Source of the DNA: JBEKYH01 sp049511115
GTDB taxonomy: Bacteria > Planctomycetota > Phycisphaerae > Tepidisphaerales > Tepidisphaeraceae
Reading direction: 5' to 3'
Assembly: GCA_049511115.1 (NCBI GenBank)
Contig: JBEKYH010000186.1
Span: forward strand, 1 to 8,793
Length of the DNA stretch: 8,793 nucleotides
Shown here: positions 1-5,957 of the stretch, one piece after another
Position numbering within the stretch: the first letter of the stretch is position 1
Layout: the number at the start of each line of letters is the position of its first letter
The notes under the pieces: model-generated
The model's input: the letters and a program-made list of their open reading frames with translations, nothing else
Told to the model about the DNA's origin: nothing
The model's database searches: none
Made by a program: the position numbers and the translations under genes

Positions 1-1113
1 AATCGGCAACGACGACTTTGCATCCAGCGCCAATTCCGCCAGCACCTGCCCGATTCCGCTGGCACATTTGAATCCGTGCCCGCTGAAACCGCAGGCGATG
101 AAGACATTCTCATGCGCCGGGTGCCGGTCGATGATGAACTGATGGTCGGGGCTGTAGGTGTACATGCAGACGCGCACGGAAAGCAGCGGTCCGTTGGCGG
201 CGGGTAGAAAGTCGCGAAGGACCCCGCGGACGGCCTGCTCGTCGGAATCGTGAACATTTCGATCCAGCATCTCCGCATCCGTCGGCGCGGCACGCTTGTG
301 CGACGCCAGTTTCAAGCCGGGATTGTCCGGCAACATGGGAAATCCGTAATGATTCGACCCGTCGCGATGCTCCAGAATCCAGACCGGAAATTTCCCCAGG
401 GCAAAGAGGTCCGGCGATTTGGGCCAGACCCACACAAGCGGCTGGCGCGTCACCGTCAACGGCACGCCCAAGTCGCGCACGAGTTTATCCGTCCACGCGC
501 CGCCGCAGAATATGACCTTGGCTGCGCTGTACGTTGCTTTCGTCGTATTCACGACCACTCCGCGGCCGGTGGATTCCCACGACACGACGCCCTCCTGCCC
601 GTGGAGTTCCGCGCCGCGCCGCATGGCCAGTTCCGCATATCCGGCCACCGCGCGCTCGGGAAGCACCAGGCCCGCCATGTGATCGTGCAGGACGCGATAA
701 TCCTCGGGCAGATTAAATTGCGGGAATCGCTTCATCGCCTCGGCCGCATTCATCAGTTCGTGCGGAAGGTCATGCTGGCGAACGGACCGCAAGCTTCCCT
801 CCAGCACGGCTGCGCCGGGCGGTCCGAGCATGAGTCCGCCAGTGATGAGAATGACCTCCCGCCCCAGTTCCGCGGCGAGTTCCTCCCACAATACATAGGA
901 ACGCCGCAGCAGCGGGACGTAATCGGGGTGCTCAAAGTAAGCCAGGCGTATCATCCGCGAGAACCCGCCGGCGGAGCCCAGGTTGTTGGGGATGTCGAAT
1001 CGGTCCAGACCCAGGACGCGCACTCCGCGCATGGCCAACTGGAAGCAGGCGGCGGCGCCCATGCTGCCGACGCCCACGACAATTACGTCAAAAATATTTT
1101 TTGATTCGCTCAT
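1..1113 (-). CDS. Monomeric sarcosine oxidase / N-methyl amino acid oxidase-like flavoprotein (C-terminus cut by window edge)
   Basis: This FAD-dependent amine oxidase of the DAO family is close to monomeric sarcosine oxidase (MSOX/SoxA) and N-methyltryptophan oxidase (SolA). Such enzymes oxidise secondary N-methyl amino acids to the free amino acid, formaldehyde and H2O2 in the cytoplasm. I read 371 codons from ATG at 1113; MSOX has about 390, so only some 20 residues are missing. Visible motifs are the Rossmann FAD site VVGVGSMGAA (residues 12-21), SRMIRLAY (52-59), GLKLASH (266-272, matching MSOX Lys265 and His269), CMYTYSPDHQFIIDRHP (316-332) and GFSGHGFK (342-349, matching Lys348). Cys316 aligns with Cys315 of MSOX, the covalent FAD attachment site. 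One oddity is that MSOX His45 is replaced by Gly49. The gene starts 37 bases after mgsC with no clear Shine-Dalgarno, so I infer the same operon. The context suggests N-methylglutamate as substrate; sarcosine or another N-alkyl amino acid remains possible. The family call is firm, the substrate is not. Confidence 0.9.
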   Translation of the reverse strand, partial: MSESKNIFDVIVVGVGSMGAAACFQLAMRGVRVLGLDRFDIPNNLGSAGGFSRMIRLAYFEHPDYVPLLRRSYVLWEELAAELGREVILITGGLMLGPPGAAVLEGSLRSVRQHDLPHELMNAAEAMKRFPQFNLPEDYRVLHDHMAGLVLPERAVAGYAELAMRRGAELHGQEGVVSWESTGRGVVVNTTKATYSAAKVIFCGGAWTDKLVRDLGVPLTVTRQPLVWVWPKSPDLFALGKFPVWILEHRDGSNHYGFPMLPDNPGLKLASHKRAAPTDAEMLDRNVHDSDEQAVRGVLRDFLPAANGPLLSVRVCMYTYSPDHQFIIDRHPAHENVFIACGFSGHGFKCASGIGQVLAELALDAKSSLPI

Positions 1114-1150
1114 CAGCTATTGGCGCGCCTGCGCATTCTCAGCGCATTTA

Positions 1151-2539
1151 TCATTCAAATGCCGCGCCGGCAAGCGATGGGGCGGTGGGGCGGTCGCTTA
1201 CGCCGGGAATCCAATCTGTCCCGGCCAGGGGCAGCTTCGCCATCGCTGCGGCTTCGATGGTCAGGGCGACCAGGTCCTCGCGCTCCAGGTGGTGCACGTT
1301 GGATTTGCCGCAGGCCCGGGCGAGCGTCGCCACTTCCATGGTAAGGACGCGCAGGTAATTCTCCAGCCATCGCGCGCCGATGGCCGGATCGAGCCGCTTC
1401 TCCAATTCCGCGTCCTGCGTCGTCACGCCGACCGGGCAGCGCCCTGTATGGCAATGATGGCAAAAGCCCGGAGCCGTGCCCAGCGATTCATAGTCGGCGG
1501 TGACATCCACGTGTTTGTCATTGAGTTGGTAATAGGATCGATTGCACCCCAGCGCCATCAGCACGCCTTGCCCGATGGAGACCGCGTCGGCCCCCATGGC
1601 CAGCGCCTTGGCCACATCCGCCCCGGTGCGAATCCCGCCGGCGATGATCAACTGCACCTCGCCGATGGCGTTCATCTCCTCCAACGCCTCCACGGCCAAT
1701 CGAAGCGCGGCCAGCGTTGGAATACCTGTGTGTTCGATAAACACCTGTTGCGTCGCGGCCGTGCCGCCCTGCATTCCGTCGATGACAACAACATCCGCGC
1801 CGGCCTTTACTGCCAATTTCACGTCTTCCTTGGTGCGCGTCGCCCCCATCTTCACGTAGATCGGGATCTGGTTGTCGGTTATTTCGCGCAGCTCCTCGAT
1901 CTTGATGGCGAGATCGTCCGGCCCCGTCCAATCCGGATGGCGGCAGGCGGAGCGCTGGTCTATTCCCTCGGGCAGCGTGCGCATGCGCGCCACGCGCGGG
2001 CTCACTTTTTGGCCAAGAAGCATTCCCCCGCCGCCCGGCTTGGCGCCTTGACCCAAAACGATTTCTATCGCATCGGCCTGGCGAAGATCGTCGGGATTGA
2101 AACCGTAACGGCTCGGAAGGCACTGATAAATCAGCGTTTTTGACGATTGCCGCTCCTCCTGGGTCATCCCGCCGTCGCCCGTGGTGGTGCTGGTGCCAAC
2201 AGCGGACGCCGCGCGCCCGATCGCTTCTTTCACGCGGCCGGAAAGCGCGCCAAAACTCATCCCGGCAATCGTAATCGGCGTTTCCAGCACGATCGGCTTT
2301 TCCGCGACGCGCGAACCGAGCACGGTTTTGGTAACGCACTTTTCGCGATATCCCTCCAGCGGATAGCGCGACGCCGAAGCCGTGAGGAATACCAGATCGT
2401 CAAAGGTCGGAAGTTTCCGTTTGGCGCCCAGGCCGCGGATGTCGTACAACCCGCGCTCGGCCGCCTGATGAATATAGGACAGCACGTTGTGGTTGTACGA
2501 CGCGCTTTCTTCCAGAACTGGACGGACGGGATCGGACAT
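1151..2539 (-). CDS. mgsC (glxD): N-methylglutamate synthase subunit C-like, FMN/Fe-S glutamate synthase domain (MgsC/GlxD)
   Basis: This 462-residue protein corresponds to the FMN-binding synthase domain of the glutamate synthase large subunit. In MgsABC that domain adds the amine released by the amidotransferase to 2-oxoglutarate and reduces the imine. Visible features are a TIM-barrel core with STTTGDGGMTQEER (117-130), KPGGGGMLLGQKVSPR (167-182), the Lys strand YVKMGATR (228-235), VVVIDGMQGGTAA (250-262), the phosphate loop AGGIRTGADVAKAL (300-313), and an iron-sulfur motif with Cys360, Cys363 and Cys368 followed by PVGVTTQD. I chose ATG at 2539 because GGAGAA lies six bases before it. 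An in-frame ATG at 2560 overlaps the mgsB stop (TAATG) and would add seven residues, but it has no such site. The neighbours mgsB and mgsA supply the other two glutamate synthase domains. No GltD-like NADPH subunit lies in the window, so the electron donor is unknown. Ordinary archaeal-type glutamate synthase is less likely given the glnT neighbour. Confidence 0.93.
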   Translation of the reverse strand: MSDPVRPVLEESASYNHNVLSYIHQAAERGLYDIRGLGAKRKLPTFDDLVFLTASASRYPLEGYREKCVTKTVLGSRVAEKPIVLETPITIAGMSFGALSGRVKEAIGRAASAVGTSTTTGDGGMTQEERQSSKTLIYQCLPSRYGFNPDDLRQADAIEIVLGQGAKPGGGGMLLGQKVSPRVARMRTLPEGIDQRSACRHPDWTGPDDLAIKIEELREITDNQIPIYVKMGATRTKEDVKLAVKAGADVVVIDGMQGGTAATQQVFIEHTGIPTLAALRLAVEALEEMNAIGEVQLIIAGGIRTGADVAKALAMGADAVSIGQGVLMALGCNRSYYQLNDKHVDVTADYESLGTAPGFCHHCHTGRCPVGVTTQDAELEKRLDPAIGARWLENYLRVLTMEVATLARACGKSNVHHLEREDLVALTIEAAAMAKLPLAGTDWIPGVSDRPTAPSLAGAAFE

Positions 2540-2545
2540 TGGGCG

Positions 2546-2551
2546 TTCTCC
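2546..2551 (-). promoter_or_regulatory. Ribosome binding site for mgsC
   Basis: GGAGAA ends six bases before the ATG at 2539. It lies inside the reading frame of the longer candidate that starts at 2560, which is why I prefer the shorter start. Confidence 0.65.
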
Positions 2552-2559
2552 GCAATTCA

Positions 2560-3300
2560 TTAGTATTTACTATGGTTGGCCGAATTCCAGTGATACAAGC
2601 CGCGCGCCGACGTGATCTTGCGGAACTGCGGCGTTTCCTTGCCTTCCGCATCGGGAAGCTGGGCCTTGGCCAGCAACTCGCTCACAATGGCGCGATCGAT
2701 GTCCGTCATGGGCTGCTCGCGCGCGTCGGCCCCGAGGCCCTCGAGTTTTCCGCCGATGTAAATCACCGCCTCGTAAAGCGAATCCCCCAATCCCGGGCCG
2801 GCGTCGCCGCAGACGACCAATCGTCCGGCCTGCGCCATGAACATCGCCGCGTGACCGACGCTCCCTCCGACAACGATGTCGCCGCCTTTGAGAGATATTC
2901 CGCAGCGCCCCGCCGCGTCGCCTTCGATGATGACCAGTCCGCCGTGGCTGCTCGCCCCCGCGCTCTCGCTGGCGTTGCCGGTTACGCGGACGATTCCGCT
3001 CATCATGTTCTCGGCCACGCCGCGCTCGACGTTGCCGTGCACGGTGATGCGAGCACGCTTGTTCATCCCCCCCGCGTAGTATCCGGCGTGGCCGAGAATG
3101 TGCACCTCCACCGGCGCGTCTAGTCCCACCGCCAGGTTATGCATGCCGCCGGGATGATCGATGTTCACCACGCCGATCTCGCGCGCCGGCACATCCTGGT
3201 GCAGGAACCGGTTGATCTGGCTCACCCCAAGCTGGGCCGCGTTCAGCGTCACCATTTCCGTAAACGTGGCCGGACGCGGTGGCGGCGTTGCGATGCTCAT
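2560..3300 (-). CDS. mgsB (glxC): N-methylglutamate synthase subunit B-like, GXGXG beta-helix domain (MgsB/GlxC)
   Basis: This 246-residue protein is a free-standing version of the C-terminal GXGXG right-handed beta-helix domain of glutamate synthase (GltB). It is thought to be structural and to hold the amidotransferase and FMN domains together so the released amine can pass between them. The body (about 60-190) is a chain of short beta repeats with regularly spaced glycines, for example VEVHILGHAGYYAGG (64-78), VRVTGNASESAGASSHGG (104-121), VIIEGDAAGRCG (123-134), DIVVGGSVGHAAMFMAQAG (141-159) and LVVCGDAGPGLGDSLYEAVI (161-180). The tail ends in a helical stretch and RGLYHW (233-238), as in GlxC proteins. 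I chose the ATG at 3300: it forms a 4-base ATGA overlap with the mgsA stop and has GGAG six bases upstream. An ATG at 3312 is possible but would consume that site. Translational coupling to mgsA is likely. Confidence 0.92.
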   Translation of the reverse strand: MSIATPPPRPATFTEMVTLNAAQLGVSQINRFLHQDVPAREIGVVNIDHPGGMHNLAVGLDAPVEVHILGHAGYYAGGMNKRARITVHGNVERGVAENMMSGIVRVTGNASESAGASSHGGLVIIEGDAAGRCGISLKGGDIVVGGSVGHAAMFMAQAGRLVVCGDAGPGLGDSLYEAVIYIGGKLEGLGADAREQPMTDIDRAIVSELLAKAQLPDAEGKETPQFRKITSARGLYHWNSANHSKY

Positions 3301-4193
3301 TGCACGCTCCATGAATAAATAGTCTGCGGCCGCGGCTCGAATAATTCCGCCTCCTCCACGCCCGGCAGATGCGCCAGCGAGCGAAACTCGCTGGCTACCG
3401 CGACGTAATCATCGGTCTCGGCGACCACCGCGGGTTTGCACGCGAAGGCGTCCTTTACCAGCACCATCCGGGTCGGCGTGGCCATCAGCAGCGTGTAGAA
3501 ACCGTCGAGTTCTTCAAACGCCTTCTCGATGGCCTGCTCCAGCGTATCGCCTTCGCGCATTCGCCATTCCAAAAACCGGCACGCCGCCTCGGTGTCGTTG
3601 TCCGTTTCAAAGCGGATTCCCTTTCGCTCCAACCGCCGACGGAGACTGTAGGGATTGGAGAGCGAGCCGTTATGAACGAGACAGAAATCCTCGCCCGCCG
3701 TGAATGGATGCGCGTGCGCCGGCGACACCGCCGACTCCGTGGCCATGCGGGTGTGTCCCACCGCGTGGCTGCCGCTGAAACTGCCCACGCCATATCGCTC
3801 GACCAGCGCCTTTGGCGCCCCTACGTCCTTAAACATCCGAATGGAATGCCCGGCCGCGAGCACGCGCACCGTTGGATATGCCTCGGCCATCCAGGCCGAA
3901 AACGTTGTGCGCTCGCAGGCGGCCGTCAGCACAGCCCGATGATCGACCACTTCTACGTCACAAGGAACGCCGGTCTCGCGCGTAAACCGGGCCGCCAAAT
4001 CCGCAAAGTCAATGTGCGGATGCGTTGAGAAAAGGCTGAACTGATGTTGCCGCGTCAATGATTGGCTGAACACGGCTAACCCCGCCGAATCCGGACCGCG
4101 CTCGTTCATGCAGACCATCATCGGGGCGAGCCATTCGCCCAGCGACGCGCGGTCTTCGGTTTTTTTGACAAGCAGACCAATGATTCCGCACAT
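3297..4193 (-). CDS. mgsA (glxB): N-methylglutamate synthase subunit A-like, class II glutamine amidotransferase (MgsA/GlxB)
   Basis: This is a 298-residue Ntn-type (class II, PurF/GltB-like) glutaminase domain. In N-methylglutamate synthase it hydrolyses the gamma-amide of gamma-glutamylmethylamide, giving glutamate and the amine. The start is fixed by the family: translation must begin MCGIIG so that Cys2 becomes the N-terminal nucleophile once Met is removed. That puts the start at 4193; an upstream in-frame ATG at 4268 would bury the Cys behind 25 residues and overlap gmaS. AGGAA eight bases upstream supports 4193. Visible motifs are ERGPDSAGLA (31-40), VGHTRMATES (145-154), HPF (162-164), HNGSLSN (174-180) and ETDNDTEA (196-203), the conserved substrate-binding and oxyanion elements of class II amidotransferases. 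There is no synthase domain, so it depends on mgsB and mgsC, which follow with a 4-base overlap. Only 11 bases separate it from gmaS. Glutamine rather than methylamide as natural substrate cannot be excluded. Confidence 0.94.
   Translation of the reverse strand: MCGIIGLLVKKTEDRASLGEWLAPMMVCMNERGPDSAGLAVFSQSLTRQHQFSLFSTHPHIDFADLAARFTRETGVPCDVEVVDHRAVLTAACERTTFSAWMAEAYPTVRVLAAGHSIRMFKDVGAPKALVERYGVGSFSGSHAVGHTRMATESAVSPAHAHPFTAGEDFCLVHNGSLSNPYSLRRRLERKGIRFETDNDTEAACRFLEWRMREGDTLEQAIEKAFEELDGFYTLLMATPTRMVLVKDAFACKPAVVAETDDYVAVASEFRSLAHLPGVEEAELFEPRPQTIYSWSVQ
3307..3310 (-). promoter_or_regulatory. Ribosome binding site for mgsB
   Basis: GGAG sits six bases before the ATG at 3300, within the last codons of mgsA. 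Together with the ATGA overlap it decides the mgsB start against the ATG at 3312. Confidence 0.6.
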
Positions 4194-4201
4194 GAAAATA
4201 A

Positions 4202-4206
4202 TTCCT
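4202..4206 (-). promoter_or_regulatory. Ribosome binding site for mgsA
   Basis: AGGAA overlaps the TAG stop of gmaS and lies eight bases before the ATG that encodes the MCG start of mgsA. It supports start and stop coupling between the two genes. Confidence 0.6.
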
Positions 4207-5638
4207 AGAAATACTGCAAATAGCGGTCGACTTCCCAGTCGGAAACGTGCCGTTGGTATTCGACCCACTCCATCCGCTTGATGGTCATGAATTCCGTGAG
4301 GAAATCCGCCCCCAGGGTATTAGCAAACAGCGTATCCTGCTCCAGCGCCGCCAGCGCCTCGTGCAGCGTCTGCGGCAAAACGCCGATCCCCAGGCGGGCG
4401 AGTTCCTCGGTCGACGTTGTGTAATGGTTGAAATTATGCGGCGGGCCAGGATTGATCTCGTTATCGATGCCATCCAAACCCGCCGCGATGACCGCGGCCG
4501 TCGCGAGGTAGGGATTGCACGATGAATCGCTCAATCGCAGCTCCAGCCGGCCGCGCGGCACGCGCACCATGCTGGTGCGATTGTTGTCTCCGTAGGAAAT
4601 GTAGGCCGGCGCCCAGGTTGCACCGGAGAGGCTCCGGCCCACGACCAGCCGCTTGTACGAATTCACCGTCGGGGCGCACAGCGCCGCCAGGGCGCTGGCG
4701 TGCTTGAGCAATCCGCCGAGGAAATGGTACGCCAACTTGGAAAGGCCGAGGTTGTTGGCATCGGAGGCGTCAGAAAATAAATTGGCGACGCCCTCCAATG
4801 GCGAAAGGCTCATGTGCATGTGCATTCCGCTGCCGGTGCGATTACTCGTCGGTTTGGGCATGAATGTGCAGATGGTCTTCATTTCCCGCGCGATTTCTCC
4901 CGCGGCCATGCGGATGAATACCATCCGGTCGGCGGTCGTCACCGCGTCGCTGTAGCGGAAATTCACCTCAAATTGGCCGTTGGAGTCTTCATGGTCGATC
5001 TGATAGACATCGATCCCGACCTTCTGCAACGAATCAACCAGCTTCTCTAAAAAGACGCGGCTGCGCGATAGGCCCTTGTAGTCGTAGCACGGCTTATCCA
5101 GCGTGTCGGTTTCGTCGGCCGAGCAGATCGAACCGTCCGGTTTGCGCGACAGGAGCATGAACTCCGGCTCTAGCCCGGTATTCAGCGTCCAGCCTCGCGC
5201 GGCCAGGCGTTTCATCTGCTGGCCGAGAATCCAACGCGTGTCATACGGGTATGCCTCGTTGTTTACGTACCCCGTGCAGACAATCCGCGCATATCCGGGT
5301 TGCCACGGCACCAGGCTCAACGTGCTGAGTTCGCCGCGGGCCATGTAATCCGGATGATGCGGCTGCATTCCAAATCCCCACAGCGCGAATCCCGCAAAAC
5401 CCGCCCCTTCCTCCAGAATGTCCTCAAAGTGCGAAACCGGAACGCTCTTGGTCTTGGCCACGCCATGAATATCAACGAACTGGGCCAGCACAAATCGCAC
5501 GTCGTTCTGCCGCAGAAACGCAATCGCATCGCCGACGGTCTTGAACGCAGGCGCCGCTGTCGCAGGATGCGCCTCGCCGTTTCCGCTGACATCCGGACGG
5601 CTCAATGCACTGGCGCTGGGAAGAATCGAAATGGACAT
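4205..5638 (-). CDS. gmaS (glnT): Type III glutamine synthetase-like gamma-glutamylmethylamide synthetase (GlnT/GmaS)
   Basis: This 477-residue ATP-dependent glutamate-amine ligase has a glutamine synthetase fold. GmaS joins methylamine to the gamma-carboxyl of glutamate; the similar GlnT is usually annotated as glutamate-ammonia ligase. The N-terminal beta-grasp part (about 35-120) has FVDIHGVAKTKSVP (54-67). The catalytic domain has LEPEF (156-160, metal-binding Glu157 and Glu159), DHEDSNGQFEVNF (215-227), GSGMHMHMSL (269-278, ATP and metal His), NSYKRL (326-331), NNRTSMVRVP (352-361) and RLELRLSDSSCNPYLATAA (364-382). I start at ATG 5638 with GAGGGA nine bases upstream. The in-frame ATG at 5698 would begin upstream of the sigma-54 promoter and adds 20 unconserved residues. 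The first 30 residues are low-complexity and longer than I expect for GlnT. Adjacency to mgsABC favours an amine over ammonia as substrate, but sequence alone does not separate methylamine from ethylamine or others. Confidence 0.92.
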   Translation of the reverse strand: MSISILPSASALSRPDVSGNGEAHPATAAPAFKTVGDAIAFLRQNDVRFVLAQFVDIHGVAKTKSVPVSHFEDILEEGAGFAGFALWGFGMQPHHPDYMARGELSTLSLVPWQPGYARIVCTGYVNNEAYPYDTRWILGQQMKRLAARGWTLNTGLEPEFMLLSRKPDGSICSADETDTLDKPCYDYKGLSRSRVFLEKLVDSLQKVGIDVYQIDHEDSNGQFEVNFRYSDAVTTADRMVFIRMAAGEIAREMKTICTFMPKPTSNRTGSGMHMHMSLSPLEGVANLFSDASDANNLGLSKLAYHFLGGLLKHASALAALCAPTVNSYKRLVVGRSLSGATWAPAYISYGDNNRTSMVRVPRGRLELRLSDSSCNPYLATAAVIAAGLDGIDNEINPGPPHNFNHYTTSTEELARLGIGVLPQTLHEALAALEQDTLFANTLGADFLTEFMTIKRMEWVEYQRHVSDWEVDRYLQYF

Positions 5639-5647
5639 GGAGTAAAA

Positions 5648-5653
5648 TCCCTC
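5648..5653 (-). promoter_or_regulatory. Ribosome binding site for gmaS
   Basis: GAGGGA is followed after nine bases by the ATG at 5638. It lies downstream of the predicted sigma-54 transcription start near 5671, so it would be on the leader of about 33 bases. Confidence 0.5.
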
Positions 5654-5681
5654 TATGCGCGGTGTTGCTCCACTACGCATT

Positions 5682-5697
5682 AGCAAGCACCATTCCA
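5682..5697 (-). promoter_or_regulatory. Sigma-54 (RpoN) promoter for the gmaS-mgsABC-oxidase operon
   Basis: Read on the minus strand, the site is TGGAATGGTGCTTGCT. Against the consensus TGGCACGNNNNTTGCW it matches 10 of 12 defined positions and keeps the essential GG, exactly ten bases, then GC. Transcription would start near 5671, leaving a leader of about 33 bases before the gmaS ATG. The divergent neighbour is a sigma-54 activator gene, which strongly raises the prior for this site. It also argues against the longer gmaS reading frame beginning at 5698. Confidence 0.75.
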
Positions 5698-5710
5698 AAG
5701 ACGAAGATGA

Positions 5711-5867
5711 ACCGCCAAGGCCGCCAAGAACGCCAAGGAATTCAGAAGAACCGAGTCAATGCGGAAGGCCCGGATTAGAAGTTGGGTTCACGCTCCTGCT
5801 TCTCTGCAAACTCTGCGCCTCTGCGGTTAATGATCTTTCTTGGCGACCTTGGCGTTCTTGGCGGTCC
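5711..5867. repeat. Imperfect inverted repeat of CGCCAAG nonamers flanking a 95-base core
   Basis: The left arm (5711-5740) has CGCCAAG three times at a 9-base period. The right arm (5836-5867) has CTTGGCG at 5839, 5848 and 5857, the reverse complement at the same period. Aligned without gaps, the arms pair at 25 of 30 positions. The mismatches all fall in the variable bases between the CGCCAAG words, which suggests the motif rather than an exact sequence is conserved. I recall similar dispersed elements in Planctomycetota and related genomes; their function is unknown to me. Confidence 0.75.
5801..5828. repeat. Second periodic repeat, CTCTGC words, nested inside the inverted repeat
   Basis: CTCTGC occurs at 5802, 5811 and 5819 (periods 9 and 8), followed by GGTTAATGATC, directly before the right arm of the CGCCAAG repeat. 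Its reverse complement reads GCAGAG-type words. No matching left arm is visible in this window, so it looks like a half element. Confidence 0.55.
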
Positions 5868-5895
5868 AATCCTCTTCTGTTCAATTTCCGCACAG

Positions 5896-5940
5896 CATTT
5901 GACATTTCCAGTCATTTGACCAACTATTGGACAGACCAAT
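5896..5940. promoter_or_regulatory. Candidate operator / activator-binding cluster
   Basis: CATTTGAC occurs twice (5896-5903 and 5913-5920). Next to it are two overlapping palindromes, CCAA-CTA-TTGG (5920-5930) and ATTGG-ACAGA-CCAAT (5926-5940). The cluster lies just before the activator gene and about 250-270 bases upstream of the predicted gmaS transcription start, within a plausible range for enhancer-type binding of a sigma-54 activator through DNA looping. Autoregulation is an alternative. No protein is known to bind here. Confidence 0.35.
5899..5927 (+). promoter_or_regulatory. Possible sigma-70-type promoter for the activator gene
   Basis: A perfect TTGACA (5899-5904) is followed after 17 bases by AACTAT (5922-5927), which matches only three of six positions of TATAAT. 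It would start transcription about 20-25 bases before the TTG start codon. The -10 box is weak, so this is tentative. Confidence 0.3.
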
Positions 5941-5957
5941 CCGCGATGTCTGCCTAG

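Larger units (their letters stand above)
5639..5957. other. Divergent intergenic control region between gmaS and the activator gene
   Basis: These 319 bases separate the two divergent start codons. From left to right they hold the gmaS leader and ribosome site, the sigma-54 promoter (5682-5697), an imperfect inverted repeat of nonamers (5711-5740 and 5836-5867) with a second repeat family inside it (5801-5828), a perfect TTGACA box, paired CATTTGAC words, and CCAA/TTGG palindromes (5920-5940). Open frames run through it on both strands, but they are made largely of the repeat itself (Pro-Arg-rich or NRRGAEFAEKQ-like peptides) and I do not call them genes. Confidence 0.7.

Noticed and set aside
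250..1104. Plus-strand open frame of 284 codons opposite the oxidase gene
   Set aside because: The minus strand carries an uninterrupted, well-conserved MSOX-type protein over the same bases. The plus frame has no recognisable motif.
1130..1146. Small inverted repeat TGCGC-N7-GCGCA in the mgsC-oxidase gap
   Set aside because: A five-base stem with no T run on the minus strand is too weak for a terminator, so I do not use it to split the operon.
983..2143. Long plus-strand open frame opposite mgsC and the oxidase
   Set aside because: It is rich in Arg, His and Gly, with no domain, and lies antisense to two clearly conserved genes. It is a high-GC shadow frame.
1518..2339. Second minus-strand open frame of 273 codons within mgsC
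   Set aside because: It is in another frame of mgsC and is dominated by Arg, Gly and Asp. The mgsC frame holds all glutamate synthase motifs.
5711..5867. CRISPR array or tRNA-like structure in the repeat region
   Set aside because: The words are 7 bases at a 9-base period and inverted, without spacers of CRISPR length, and no cloverleaf or cas gene is seen.
5655..5957. Open frame on the plus strand across the intergenic region, Pro-Arg-rich protein
   Set aside because: Part of it is a translation of the CGCCAAG nonamer repeat, and it overlaps the sigma-54 promoter. It has no ribosome site and no recognisable domain.
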